Assembly: GCA_037903475.1 (NCBI GenBank) | Contig: JBAJFG010000232.1 | Span: 434,001 to 498,000, forward strand | Source of the DNA: Ancylostoma caninum | Taxonomy: Eukaryota; Nematoda; Chromadorea; Rhabditida; Ancylostomatidae | Direction: 5' to 3' | Length of the DNA stretch: 64,000 nt | Shown here: positions 13,958 through 26,160 of the stretch, one piece after another | Layout: the number at the start of each line of letters is the position of its first letter | How positions within the stretch are numbered: the first letter of the stretch is position 1 | Translations under genes and position numbers: made by a program | Notes under the pieces: generated by a model | The model's input: only the letters and a program-made list of their open reading frames with translations | What the model was told of the DNA's origin: nothing | Databases searched by the model: none

Positions 13958-16900
13958 TTAGCCCACAACCATGTTTGTGTCTTCAGCAGGGGCAGGATTT
14001 GTAGTATTTGAAGACGAACACGTGTTTATTGGGGGCACCGGTACGCCGAAAACCTGGAAAGGAAAAAAGCGTGGAAACCAGCCATTTCGCTTTTAAACAC
14101 ATGCATATGGGGTGGGATAGCTCCTATTAAGTTTTTCGCTCACATTTTTTTTTGTGAACGCGTTTTATACGAACCGAAAGCTATAATGTCCCACCTCAGT
14201 CTTATTGAACAAAGTCATGAAGACTTTCGTATTCGTACCAAGGAATGAAGCTTTAAATATCATAGCGTACATCAAATGTATTTCCAGATACAAAAGTTGG
14301 AATAAAAGAAAACCCTCAGAGCATTTCTGTTTAGCTCCAGGAAAGAGGTTCGTCAAAAAAACACCATTTGAGGAAAAAAAAGAAAAAATGGCATAAACAT
14401 ATCATACCAGTTGTGTAACATCAGTAAATGCACAGTGCGGTATCTTCGCCGAGGACAACTCAGACTGCATCTTGGCCCAGAGATGAAAGTATCGAGACAA
14501 CTGCGACTGAGGACTTCGTCCGCCAAATTCTGCAAAGGTATCATAACTAACAAAGGGGTTTTCTGCAATATTTGTAGCAGCATCGGTCAATTAGTACGGA
14601 TAAACATAGCCTAGCAAAATCCAACTGCAATAACTATGAAGAAATTTTAAAAAATAGGTACCAAGTATAGCTGCTGCCGTTTGCTTGGCGAGATCATGGA
14701 GATGTTCATCGCTGAGAAGGTGATGTGATTCAAACTGAGAGTAATCCAAAAGGCATATTGTTGCCAATGAATCCTGGAAGTTGACATGCAGAAACTAAGC
14801 CTTTAAGGCAGCAGTGTAAATGAACATTAACAGACATTCAACAGCGCCTTGGTATTTCCGCTTAGATTAGGAATCTGAAGTGAGAGCGCGTGTATAGACC
14901 GTCCAAACTCGATTACTTCATTGTATTTTTGATACCTAAAGTAATTCATATGGGTATGGAAGAAGCCTAAGTAAAACGTAATTGGAGAACCACTCACTCA
15001 ACTGCACATGCAGCCGCTTCTTCTTCACGACGTATTCCGTCTTCTACTTCCACATCTGCAGAAAAAAAATGGTTCTAACGAAAATTATGTGAATTCGTCC
15101 CATAAAAGCTACCTTCTTCATCTTCTGTGTTCTCTTCTTCAATGATTGTTGTGTCCCCATCAGCACCGATTATTAAACCATCATCAATAGATCCTCCATC
15201 AGCAGACCCAGCACCGTTCTTCACATCTTCAGCTGATTGACCATTTCGCGTGGACGCAAGCGCAGCAGATGAGCTGCATGGCTCTTCCTCCATTTGTACG
15301 TCGACCGGACTACAAGTTTTGCGAGATAATATTATTAGTTAGTCTGTTGTAAATAAAATCTACTTGGAAAATTGAAAAGCAATGAAAAATATATGCGAAA
15401 ATTGCTTCAAGGGATGTTTGGTGTAATCACAGCGCCACAACAGCTGTTTTGCTGATGACAAAGCTAACAGCGACGCTCCCTTTCAAAACATGCGAATAAG
15501 AACGGCAAAATGGTGTTATAAGTGTGATAATCGCAGACTCCTCAGCATCATCATATCGCCCAACGACGTCGCATGAACGTGGCGCAAATAGTGTTTCACC
15601 GAGGAACATAGTTGTGAAGATATTAGAGAGAGAACACGAGAAATAGTATCGCATTCGGAGAAGCAAGCAAGCAATGCAGATCAGAGGCACAAACATTCAA
15701 CCATCGACGTTTCTGAAGCGGGCTATGTTAAGTTCCACCCCTTGGCTAGCTTGGAGAAAACACCAAAGATGTTAGTCATTCAGGCTAAGCAACAGACTGA
15801 GTACAGACTGCCTTTTCATAAGAGAATAGTAGAGAAAAATCCAACACAATGCCATCTTGTACAGTCACACAACCAAAGTAGAAACAAATTTTGAGCCATT
15901 GAGAAAGAGTTCTCTACCTTCACCTACCAACCATGCCAAAACTCGTAATCAATAGAATATGAACGGCCATACTCAACAAGGCCATACTAATAACAGCCAT
16001 AAATTTCCAAATAAAATTGAAAAGAAAGCAAAACCTACACATTCGCATCGTCATCGGCGAACGGTGGTGTTCGCCTCGCTGGTGGCGCTTCGATATCCTC
16101 AGCTTGAGAATCCACTAAAACAAAAAAGTTATGTACCCAACCAATAGGCTGCAGAAATGGATGACTACGGCTGTCACGACACTTACCGTACTTACCATAT
16201 GTTCGCTTGTGGGGATTTGCTGGATAACTGTGGGTAGCTGCAAAATTCAGGATAAAATTAGAGCTCTCCAAGCAAGAATTTAGAAAATTCCTACATCTTG
16301 GAGTAACGGCAGAAGACGGCATGGATTGGCCGTTTGAGCTTGTGATGTTCACCGGTTTTGCAAGAGCATCCTTAAACAGACAGTTGTGCAAAGTAGACAC
16401 GGTTTAAAATCTGCGGCTTACCTGCCGCGCAATTTCCGCCGCCATTTCAACAAACTGCTGGCATTTGAGGACAAGCGCAATGTTCTTATTGAGAACAAAA
16501 ATATCAGGATACGCATCTTCCATGCGAGATATCGCTTCCGCACTGCGTCGTGACAACACCAGAGCAACTATTTCTAAAACAATATAAAATAAAATAAAGA
16601 CTGTCCTTGAGCGAATATTTGACAGGGGCGTTCCTTCTCGTTAGATTTTGCAAAGTTTTGGTGGGAATGAAGAATTTGTTAATGACTGCATGCGGAAGCT
16701 TTTTGAAGAGAAAAAAACATGTCTAGAGAACAGCTAGCTCGGGCTTCCCTTACCCGAGTACTGATAGCGGGACGGAAAAACTACCTATTTCTTACATACA
16801 CACAGAACGTAAAAGACTATTTGAAAAGTGCTCATCAGCGAAAGCCACAATTTATCCCGATAAACTACTTACATGGATGCCTTTAGTACAATTATCTGAA

Positions 16901-19900
16901 TGTCTTAGTTCCCAGACAGAAAATTATGAGAGTAATACTTCAAAACAACATTTGTGCAATTCGCGAATATTAAAACACAAATTTGTACTAATAAAGGCTT
17001 TTGAAGTGCGAATCTGTGCCACTCGCTTTGAATCGTGAAGTAAGCAGGTACAGGCGACTCACCTCCTCTGGTAACGGCGCAGCACAAACGCAGCCCGAAC
17101 GGCGTGATGATTCGGTTAGAAACACTAGCAGCAACGGTTCCCAGTTGCTGCCATCCTCCCCTTGATTGCTGCTCAAGCTGTCAGCCTTTGGCAGCAATTG
17201 CTGAAAGACGGCAGCAATCAAGGGGAGGATAGCAGCAACTGGGAACCGTTGCTGGTAGCCGAACCATTACGCCGTTCGGGCTGTTCCTGCTGCACCGTTA
17301 CCAGAGTCGGAGTGATCATTGCGTTGCAGGTATGCGCGCGAACGGATCCATTACAACAATTCAGATTCTCAACTGAAAGGCTACGTGCGAGCGGTTTTTA
17401 GCGGTTCCCACATATCTTTTGTACTGAGGTCCGCAACTGTACGGATTATCACTATTTTCCAAATGCCTTCTGGCGGAATGGACATCAGCATCATGGAGAT
17501 ACCATTTTCTTCAGTGATAATGGAGCTCTTTTAGCTTTTTTCGGACCAATAAAACAGCGATAGTAAGCATAAACATTACCTTTTCTTGTTTCAATACTTT
17601 GTTCCCCTTCTTCAGGCACTAATTTCGCAGCATTACAAAATGAAGCCATTGATTTGCTATAGCCTTCGCAAGCCATCCATGATGATACCAGCCTGCGGAG
17701 CAATAATGGAGTTCGAAACAAAAGAGAGAAGAAAAAACTGAAGAATGATTACTTATTCATCCAATCCGTCTTCTCTGATGGAAGTTGAATCGCGAGGATC
17801 TCACCACTCACTTTTGCTCTCGCTGTCTGTAGATAAGGGAACTGAATTGAAAGGAACAGCGCAAAAGCCTTCCTTACCTCCATCTCGGGTCGGATATCAA
17901 AGCGGAAAGGGCGCTGCCCGAAATTGGCGTCCACAACTTCCCCCGTGGTTTGTAAACCAATTGTAGGATAAAGATCATCAATATGTTCCAATTCCCGAGA
18001 GGCTATACCTGGAAAATATATAACTCTAAGTCTAAAACCTCTTATGTTACCTTCTTTCTGTTTTAGTTTCATATTACAAGTATTTAACTGGAAAAGAAAC
18101 CTGTGAAACACTCACCTAAGTGCACTCCATTCTTAGTGAAGAAAATCGTTTTGTTCACTAGGTTCACACCGCAACCGATAACATCGCCCGTTGTGAATTT
18201 CGGACCGTAAGACACTCCATTACCAGAAAATGAGAAGAAATTCCCGTCGTCACCGTGGTAACCGTAAGAATATCGATCCCAACCTTGAATCAAGTGCATT
18301 AAATTCACAATTTCATCCAGAAAAGACAATAGCAGTACCAGGCAATCGATTCAGATTCACGGATTTTCCACAAACTCCAACTCCCATGCACCCCTTCAAT
18401 CCTCGAACAATAGTTATCTGCAAAGATAGTACACGATCACGTATCACACTAATTCCAAGACAGTGAAAAAAAAGATCTGTACCTCAAAATAGTAAACCCC
18501 GCACTGAGGTGGAATAGGATAGTCTGCTCGAGTAGATGCTGCATCTTTCTGTTGCTGTTTTCCATTGCCTAAAATAGCTAACACCAATTTTGACTTGCAG
18601 AACTATGGAATAATGACACCGCGAAAAAAAAGCATATGAAAACAAACTAACCTTTATAGCTCACTCTCAGCGAGCTGTGAGATATATCCAAGAAATGATA
18701 CTTATCGTTCTTATTCCATGCTCGAGGTAAGCGCTGCAAGCATGAAATTAATAACTAGAAAATCGATAAATAAATGTGAAGACTAAAAAGAAATAAGACA
18801 CCCAGTATAGACTCGTTAACAGCTACAGCAAATATAAAAAAAGTGAGCAAGCAGAGTAAAAGTTCGACTTTCTTAGAACCTTGGCATAGTGCTTCTGTGT
18901 TGTATGGTCTATTTGAGCATATGTCAAGATTTAGTGAGCCATGATTCCACCGACATTGCGGTTGTGAACACTTTGACGAAGGCGACTACGCCGAAACACT
19001 AGCAGTTCAATGGGAAATCAATACTAATCTTAGCCTGAGCTCAGATAGACAGCGTGTGGAACAAGTAGTTGAAAAAGAACAGCTCCTTTCCCAAAAAAAG
19101 TAATAAATTGAAAGAAATCAGGGAAATATTTTAACAATGCAGTGTTTGCTTCGCACGGAAGGTTGCAGATATGACATCGGTGTAAAATTAGCTCAAAAAA
19201 GTAGAACAGAACCCCCTAGAAACCCTGTCAAAAGGATATCACAGAAGACTCTCGATTAATAATACTATTAATTAAAACAGCAAGAAGATTTCAAGATGTG
19301 CTTGTCGTCTGGATGGCTCCTGCACCAAACGGAAAAAAAGATATTTAGAAAAAAATACGTACATTATTTTAAGAAACTGACTTAATCAGCACCTAACAAC
19401 CAGCTAAAGAACAAATCGAACGATTACGAAAAAAAACGACTACTTTCTTGGGTTTCGCACGATAAACTGCTGTAACATTAGTAACTGACGTTTGATAGAA
19501 CGAAAAATCGAATAATCACTACTTTTCTTCCGTCTCAAAACATCGAAAGCAAAATTTGTGCTGAAATTTTGTCTATGGGGCCTATTTGACATGCTGATCA
19601 CGAATATCACATTCATTTTGTTTCGGAACGCCATTTTTACAGAGTTACAGAGTTACAGTAGGTGTACGATAGCATACCTCATAAAATCCTATAAAAATCC
19701 CATACAGGGGCTATTTTATGAGCAAATAAATGAACTAAATACCTTGAACTCTGCACGTGGGTATAGATTCAAAAGCCGTTCTCTAGCCAGCCGTTCGTTC
19801 TCCTGGAATTTAAAAGTTCGAAAAAAAAAGAGGACGTACAAACACACCAAAGTTTCTAACTCACTTCAAATGTTGTAGCAGGCTTCAACCCATCACTACA

Positions 19901-20060
19901 CCAGCTATCATCCGACAATCCACGACTCGATGCCACCTAGACTGGCATCCATATAGAAACTATATCAATGTGTCCTCATTCTGCCTACCTCTTCTCCCAT
20001 TTCATCGTCATTTGAGTTGCTCGAGTCATCACCAATAGGAAGGCCGCGGTTCATCAGCAT
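13958..20060 (-). CDS. ranbp-9/10-like: RanBP9/RanBP10-like SPRY-LisH-CTLH-CRA protein
   Basis: Scaffold subunit family of the CTLH/GID E3 ubiquitin ligase. Exons in order: about 20060-19987 ([12 protein letters not shown], acidic), about 19806-19745 ([14 protein letters not shown]), 18735-18655 ([17 protein letters not shown]), about 18570-18485 ([20 protein letters not shown]), about 18420-18340 ([19 protein letters not shown]), about 18285-18117 ([32 protein letters not shown]: the SPRY core), about 18008-17878 ([19 protein letters not shown]), about 17838-17752, about 17698-17581 (LisH-like, [16 protein letters not shown]), 16575-16423 (CTLH-like), small linker exons about 16370-16300, 16237-16190 and 16117-16035, an acidic exon about 15311-15112, and CRA-region exons at about 15060-15000, 14937-14840, 14770-14660, 14530-14410 and 14055-13958. 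Domain order matches the family. One intron holds a family C MITE (17066-17306). Start chosen at the first in-frame ATG of an acidic exon. Confidence 0.85.
15590..15740 (+). repeat. dispersed repeat, copy 1 (intronic)
   Basis: About 150 bp similar to 20755-20905: both share GTTTCACCG or ATTTCACCGG, then ATAGTTGTGAAGA / ATGGTTGTGAAGA, CGAGAAATAGT, a CACAAA block, TCGTCGTTT / TCGACGTTT and GCTATG, in the same order. Diverged to perhaps 70-75 percent by eye. Lies in a RanBP9/10-like intron. Confidence 0.5.
17066..17306. mobile_element. foldback MITE, family C copy 1
   Basis: 241 bp with arms reaching almost to the centre: CTCTGGTAACGGCGCAGCAC at the left, reverse complement ending CCAGAG at the right, with CAGCCCGAACGGCGT and GCAGCAACGG inside each arm. 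Related copies at 21034-21283 and 40469-40721. Inside an intron of the RanBP9/10-like gene. Confidence 0.85.
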
Positions 20061-20261
20061 CACAATATTAAGGCGGTCTATCATATAAAACAGATTTTCA
20101 TGTTTTGGGAGGATTTGCACAGAAACATACCACAATATCACAAGGTAATCATGGCCAACTACCATGGTGGAAAAAATGACGAAAAAAAAGTGTTCGAAAG
20201 AGTTTATTCCAAAGAAGACTTATTTATGTACTATATCTATCCCAGCTACAAGCTCTGCAAT

Positions 20262-20529
20262 TCAGTACTTCCATGGATCGGCGTTCTTGGGTATGGTACG
20301 CAGTCTCTCGGCATACATCCTTGAATGGCCCTAGAATAGTCGGAAACTGAGGAAATGTGCAGAATGTTAGTACATCAGCGCAGGATATTACCTTCATCAT
20401 TTCAACCTTTGAGTAGCCAGCATTTTCCCAGCAGCGAGCGAAGTATATCACAGGAATTGACATAATCCAGTAAGCTTTCTTCTCCCATATTGCTGTTCGT
20501 AGAAAATACGGCAGCGTGAACGTGCCCAT
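20262..20529 (-). CDS. very small single-pass membrane protein, possibly mitochondrial
   Basis: Two exons: 20529 to about 20392, and about 20331-20262, joined over a 61-bp intron (donor GTAATATCC, acceptor CTATTCTAG). The product is about 65 residues: a short N-terminus (MGTFTLPYFLRTAIWEKK), one hydrophobic segment (AYWIMSIPVIYFA), then a basic tail ending NADPWKY. The start codon directly follows CATTGCAG, a good spliced-leader acceptor. Size, a single helix and a charged C-terminal tail resemble small accessory subunits of respiratory complexes, but I cannot name one. The RanBP9/10-like start codon is about 200 bp downstream on the same strand, so the two may share an operon. Confidence 0.55.
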
Positions 20530-20754
20530 CTGCAATGTTTCTATGAAAACAATGAGAAAATGGCAAGAAATCTTCAAAACTATCCGTTCGCCTCGATGTG
20601 AGCTGGAGAGAAATTTGGAGCAAAAGCAAAAATCAATGCGTGAATAAGCAACTCTCTAAGATGCGGTGAAAATGAGTTATTTCACATCAATGTACCTATA
20701 GATAGAATAACGAGTAGAACTGTGGTGAAGAAAAAAAAGCTGTGCGATTTTGAG

Positions 20755-20905
20755 TGTATTTCACCGGAGGGCATGGTTGTGAAGACATCAGGCAAAGAGA
20801 AAACGCGAGAAATAGTGCAGTAGTCGGAGAGATAATCGAGAAATGCGCACCGGTGGCACAAATCCTCAACTATCGTCGTTTTCGAAACGAGCTATGGTTC
20901 TGCTG
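20755..20905 (+). repeat. dispersed repeat, copy 2
   Basis: Diverged second copy of the repeat at 15590-15740, in the same orientation, upstream of the small membrane-protein gene. Confidence 0.5.
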
Positions 20906-21033
20906 GTTAATTAATCCACTCCAGAAATGACGAGAAAGCACTGCTAAAGAGAATTTCCCCTAGATTCAACTTTTAGCGCAACGTTGCTGAATTTGATAGT
21001 GTGAAAATTGTGGCGATCTGTTGAGTAACCTTA

Positions 21034-21283
21034 CTCTGACAGTTGTGCAGCACGAACGCAGCCCGAACGGCGTAATGGTTCGAGTAGAAACCCTAGCAGC
21101 AACGGTTGTTTGCTGTCATCCTCCCCTCGATTGCTGCTCAAGCCGTCGGCCCTTTAGCAACAACTGCTGAGGGACGGCAGCAATGGAAGGGAGGATGACA
21201 GTAACCGGCAACCGTTGCTGCTACGGTTTCTAATCGAACCATTACGCCGTTTGGGCTGCGTTCGTACTGCACAGGTATCAGAG
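21034..21283. mobile_element. foldback MITE, family C copy 2
   Basis: 250 bp with ends CTCTGACAGTTGTGCAGCAC and reverse complement ending TATCAGAG. Flanked by TA on both sides (21032-21033 and 21284-21285). Arms share GCAGCCCGAACGGCGTAATGG and TAGCAGCAACGG with the copies at 17066 and 40469. Confidence 0.85.
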
Positions 21284-21434
21284 TATGTCCTGATGCAACT
21301 CGGTCCACTCGATGTGTGAATGCCGATATTGATTTATGACAACTAATCTCATGTGTGACTCAGTTTATGATTCCTCTATAGGTTTTCTAGCTTTGCAGTT
21401 ATAAAATTAACCAGATGCGGTCATACTCACAACC

Positions 21435-21694
21435 CCAAAAACAAGGCTCTGATTGCATCTGAAACTTGCTCGCTCAGAAGCTTCTCGACAACTTCTTTTC
21501 ACACTTCCTTGTCGACAAGTTGTCAGCCCAACAGCTTGTCGACAACTTGTCTTCGCCTTTTTCACTGACAATGTGACGAAAACAAGTTGTCGACAAGCTT
21601 TTGGGCGGACAACTTGTCGGCTAGGAAGTGTGAAAACAAGTCGACAAGCTTTTGAGAGAGCAAGTCTCGGATGCGAACAGAAACTTGTTTTTGG
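21435..21694. mobile_element. long foldback with repeated GTCGAC-centred palindromes
   Basis: Almost the whole 260 bp is one hairpin: the left end CCAAAAACAAG matches the inverted right end, and the inner arms match through GAAACTTGCTC, GAAGTGTGAAA and AAGTTGTCGACAAG. The arms also contain several small palindromes of the type AAGTTGTCGACAAG, so the element is self-complementary at two scales. ORFs on both strands are by-products of the palindrome. Confidence 0.75.
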
Positions 21695-21699
21695 TGTTC

Positions 21700-23270
21700 T
21701 GATTGTAAATTGTGAGAACCTACAGTTCATACTTTACACACCGCCGTCACCGCTAATTGAACTTTATGCCCAATATTTAAGGCTCCAGTGGAGTAGACCT
21801 ACTCTCACGCGCTACATCTGAGGTTCAGTTCAGAGAAAGAACGGTCATATCAATGGAATATGCGCATGCGCAGACAATCAGAGATGCGACTGTCGTGTCT
21901 TTGACTGCCTGCGTATCCGCGCATTGCGTTCGAGTGGGTCAGGACCACTGGAAATGTACGCACATAGCACCTTTTTGGTCCTCATTTTCGCAAGTTCTCT
22001 TGAAGGTGAAGACTGGATGCCTCATATCTCCCTACATCCAACAAACTTCTGAAGAAACTCGTTGAAAGTTCAGATGTTTCCAGATCGACATGCGCACCGT
22101 ATTAGCAGCTAGCATTATCAGCTGATCGTCCACTGATTTGAGGTGATCGATAGCACAATAGCAAAACTCCTGCTATGTGAGCGATTTGCTTTGTTTCTTC
22201 ACAAATAGTACAAGGAACAGGACATTTTCGATGAAGGGGGGGGGGGGCATTTTTGGGCACTAATCCTGGCTGCTAGCTCAGAGTCAGCTTCAAGCACGGC
22301 TTTAACACAAGTTTCGTTGGAAAAAGAAAGTCTATCGCAAACGAACCGCCAGATTTCCAGTGAGATTTTGCTGGAAATATCTCAATCCATGTGAAAATAT
22401 AGGTTTTTAACAAGATAATGGTTGAAAGCATGTATAAATATATGATGAAAAAGTACATAAAGCGTGAAAACCAGTTATTTTACATCTGCAAAACACTTAG
22501 TTTTGACATGAACGTCCTTGCAAAGTAGTCCCGCTCTCAGATCTTGACGAAAATCAATTCCAAACTGGTAAAAAAAAACCTTTTTTGCAATTGCGCGGGG
22601 TTTCCGCAAGAAATTGGAGAGAACATCACCTTCTAGACACTAAAACTTCGTCAAAAGGAAGCATTCTTGGGCGAAACAGGCTCAAATTCCTAATACGTAA
22701 CTATTTGATGATATTAAGTCAAGAAACCCCTGGATCACGCGTTTTTCTCGAAACCCGCAAAAAGTCGCAGAATTCGAGCATATTTAGCGAGCTGAAGTCA
22801 ATAATAAGTGAATGGAGGAAGGACCTCAGCTAAGATCTCAGCAAAAAGCTAGTAAAGAACTAGTTATTATGCAGCTGGATGGATTTCTTCCAGCTGCGGC
22901 AGTCACGCATCGGGCGCGGGGGCGCGCGCGGTGGGACCCCCGCCCGGCGCCCGCAAGGCGACGGAGCACCCCCGTCTGCGCCCGGACATCTTTTTTCTGC
23001 TGAACACATGAAATTACTGTGTCGTTCATAGTTTCTGGGCTTACTGAGTCCCTTCTTGGATGTATTCATCAAAACAGAGCTGTTTTCTCAGGCAGAATAG
23101 CACGCCATATGGAATTTATCCTATGTAGTCCAATTTGTTCTGTTTACTACTGCTCGTAATGAAAAAGCATGAAAACACAACTCCCAGCAACATGAAGATT
23201 CAACCATGTAAACTTTGTTCACAAACAACGACAGTCAAGTCTTTGTGCACGAACATGCAATTTACGCACT
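21700..23270. other. gene-poor stretch with one GC-rich patch
   Basis: No recognisable gene. A sharply GC-rich patch at about 22905-22990 (GGGCGCGGGGGCGCGCGCGG and following) stands out in AT-rich surroundings; it carries no ORF or inverted partner that I can find. Confidence 0.45.
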
Positions 23271-23278
23271 AAACGGTA

Positions 23279-24566
23279 TGCAAACATCTCAGACACTCGG
23301 AGCGGGCGGCCCGCGCACCCATTTGGGAAGACAGGCCCAGCAGCGGCCCTATTTTGTGGGCGTGGCTTATTACAGGCCGAGCAGCGGCCCTTAAATTTTA
23401 GCGGCCCACCCGGTCGCCCATAAAAGCTTGGCAGCGTCGCGGAGGGGACGCTGCCATTGCGCGAGGTCACGCATGCAATATCGATTCTTTTCGCTTCATT
23501 CGCGTTTCCTTCATTGCTTATTTTGTATTGATATGTGCTTAAATTGTTTCCTGATCGTTAAAAGTGTTTGGACATTGTAAGTTTTGATCGTATGTGTTCT
23601 AAATAATTTCAGATGGCAACTTCATTACCTTCAAATCTCCTTCTACTTCATTGTGGAAAACTTATGAGTTTTGTATCATAGAAGATTGCCCAAGGAAGAC
23701 ACACACTTATGAGTTTTGTATCATAGAAGATTGCCCAAGGAAGACACACTCACTGCAGTCAAGTGGAATAAAAGAGCGAAAGTTGTGCGAATCTGCAGGT
23801 TATGAAGATGTAAGTTCTAAGTTTCTCAATTACTAATTTTAGTAAAAAGCATAAATTATTTCATTATAGAGTTCCGCCTGAAAGAAGCATCTCAAATTTG
23901 CGAAGCAGCGATCGACAAGGATGATCTCATGTTTGGATTATAATACCGGCTCCCGGAACGAGAATCGAAATGCATGGGATTACATTCATCTTCCCTTCCT
24001 TTGATTGATTATCTAGAATTCATCCTCATCCTATGAAAGGAAACAAACTACCAGTGCTATGTCCATCTTATTGAAGGACCATATTATTTGTGTTGTGTTT
24101 TTATTTAATGAGATTGTGAGTTTTTTTTATTTAACCTTGCAGGCAACACTGTTTTCCCTGATGTATTTATTGTTCTAGAAATCACAGTTACGTTTATTGT
24201 GTACATATTGCATTATTTTGAGGCTATGTATATCTTTACAGAATAGAGTAGGTGATTTGTACGTTTATTTTTGTTCTATGTGCAGTGGTTCCATGTAAAG
24301 TTTTTCCTACAATAAAAAATCTCATTTAACTGGAGTAGAGCATTAACGACAACAAATCAATGACGACAGAGAGCCTCAAGGTCAACTGTATCCCCATGGG
24401 GCACCCCTAAGGCACAAAGGTGATCGAATGATAATTCTTCCGGCCCAGCAGCCTGCCATCTCAGGCCGGACCTGTCACCCATTCGCGGCCGGCCCGCGGC
24501 TGCTACGTTTGCCCGGCCGCTAGTGGTAGCGAGGGTGGCCCGCTACGAGTGTCTGAGATGTTTTGC
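23279..24566. mobile_element. 1.3 kb TIR element with GC-rich ends
   Basis: CATCTCAGACACTCG at 23285 reappears inverted ending at 24560, and matching GCAAA lies just outside on both sides. Both subterminal regions are GC-rich with CGGCC and GCCCGC words (23300-23420 and 24440-24545), while the interior is AT-rich and includes a 45-bp tandem duplication. No transposase domain seen; likely non-autonomous. Confidence 0.6.
23660..23749 (+). repeat. 45-bp unit duplicated in tandem
   Basis: Two identical 45-bp copies (23660-23704 and 23705-23749) starting ACTTATGAGTTTTGTATC. 45 is a multiple of three, and the surrounding plus-strand frame stays open from an acceptor-like TTTCAG at about 23611 to a donor GTAAGT at 23810, repeating a peptide with FCIIEDC. 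This may be an exon fragment captured by the TIR element. Confidence 0.65.
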
Positions 24567-25340
24567 TTTGCAATTTCCTTTGCAGTGCACGGTTCCACGT
24601 TTTCCTTTGCTTCTTTAATTTCTCTCTAACTCCCATCCATGATGAAATAGAACAGGAAATCAAAGTATCGAATAGCAAAAACTGATGTGGAACTCAACGA
24701 TGGTGTTAGGTTCCGTTCGTTTTTATTCGTTTTCCTTATGAACCGTAGTGAACATTGTGAACGAAACCATCTCAAATTTTAGTCGCTCTACCATCTCGCC
24801 TGGAAACTAACCTGAATCATAGCGTTGTTTATTGTTTTCGTCAGCTGACGACGTACATAAGAGGGAAAAGGGGTGTCCTTCCCCGATTGATCGATATTTC
24901 CATAGTTTATTATGCACTAGTATCTAAGGCCTTGATTTCCTACGAAGATTCATTTGCCATATATTCACTTGTTGGTTTTGATTATTGAAGCTACTACTGC
25001 GTCTTGGAATAAAGTAAACAGAAACACACCAGCTCCTTATTTGAGTTGTGACCAAGTATTGATTGTTATCACTTGCTACCAGTTTGCTACACAAAAGCTT
25101 GATATGTATGCGGTGCTGTAGGATGAGCCATGCCGATTCCGGCAACGCTTACCTCAATTCATGCTGTTGACCACAGCAGCAGATCGGCCTTTGTGCCGCG
25201 TCGCGGCGTCCGATTAGAGCGCGATTTGCAGCGCATTGTCCAACTGAACAGATTCTCAGTGAAAATGAACAATCTCTAATTTGGACAACGATTTTGATAA
25301 AAATGACCATGTTTTGTCAGGTAAGAATGTGTATACTATA

Positions 25341-25622
25341 CATTGGACCGAATAAAGACCGAATAATTTTGTAACTTTAGTTAACATTCAAGGAAACAAC
25401 AAACATCCAGAGAATGATAAAGCCCTAAAGCTCTTCTTCACTCCCATACAACAATACATCGGTCCCAAATGTTGGAACAACCGAATTTTCCATTTATTCG
25501 AAGTATTCGGTATTCGGAAGCGAAAATATTCTATTTTGACTATATATGTGGATGTTTGAATTCTTTCCTGAACTGTTAATTGAAGTAACAAAATTATTCG
25601 GTTTTTATTCGGTCCAGTGCAT
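25341..25622. mobile_element. foldback MITE, family D copy 1
   Basis: About 280 bp: CATTGGACCGAATAAAGACC at the left, inverted GGTCCAGTG at the right, both followed inward by CCGAATAATTTTGT. The interior has AT-rich ATTCG repeats. Same family as 59833-60205 (shared AAAGCCCT-AAGCTCTTCT interior). Confidence 0.8.
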
Positions 25623-25968
25623 AGTGTATACATCTTGGCGTAAAAGCCTCTATGTGTTTCGGAAACTCCATTATTTGGTTGTTTGTCATAATCACATTGG
25701 AAATGGATTCTCCGATCTCCAATACTTGTTTGAACTCGTACAGCTTTCCCATGACGGTACATGAAGTAACGCGCCGCGGTCAGAGTCAAAGACCGCCCAT
25801 GTAAGTGCGGCGTAGTTGTTTGGCCATATTGGATAATCTACAGTTTTTTTTTGTTATGGGCTAATCTACAGTTTTTTTTTTGTTATGGGCATCCTTCATC
25901 TTTAGCATAGGCTTTTCCTGTCATTTTAATCGGAAAACATACACTCAGATCTTTGATTTCTCTACTTA

Positions 25969-26160
25969 TTACATGTACACGTTCGCTTTATTTGCGCCTC
26001 TTCTTATGGAGGAGTAACTGTCGTAAGCTAAAGGCATCCTTTCTTGGATAATCCAATAATGTGTCTCTTGTCTCCTGCATTCTTCCTCGATATTTGTTTG
26101 CGAAAATCCTCGCCCTTCGTGGGCGTTCACGTTCTCCTCACAAGTTTGCACCTCTTTCAT
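25969..26160 (-). pseudogene. possible Bel/Pao-type integrase zinc-binding fragment
   Basis: The minus-strand reading contains an H-E-G block followed about 20 residues later by HYWII, the arrangement of the H2C2 zinc-binding segment at the start of many Bel/Pao and Gypsy integrases (H..G...T....R..YWI). The downstream cysteine pair and the catalytic core are not visible, so at best it is a degraded scrap. Weak. Confidence 0.3.

Noticed and set aside
21407..21821. Mirror ORFs on both strands with repeated SCRQ / SRQA peptides
   Set aside because: They result from the long palindrome, which codes for similar peptides on both strands.
25388..25789. 133-codon minus-strand ORF
   Set aside because: Lies across the family D foldback; its peptide comes from the inverted repeat.
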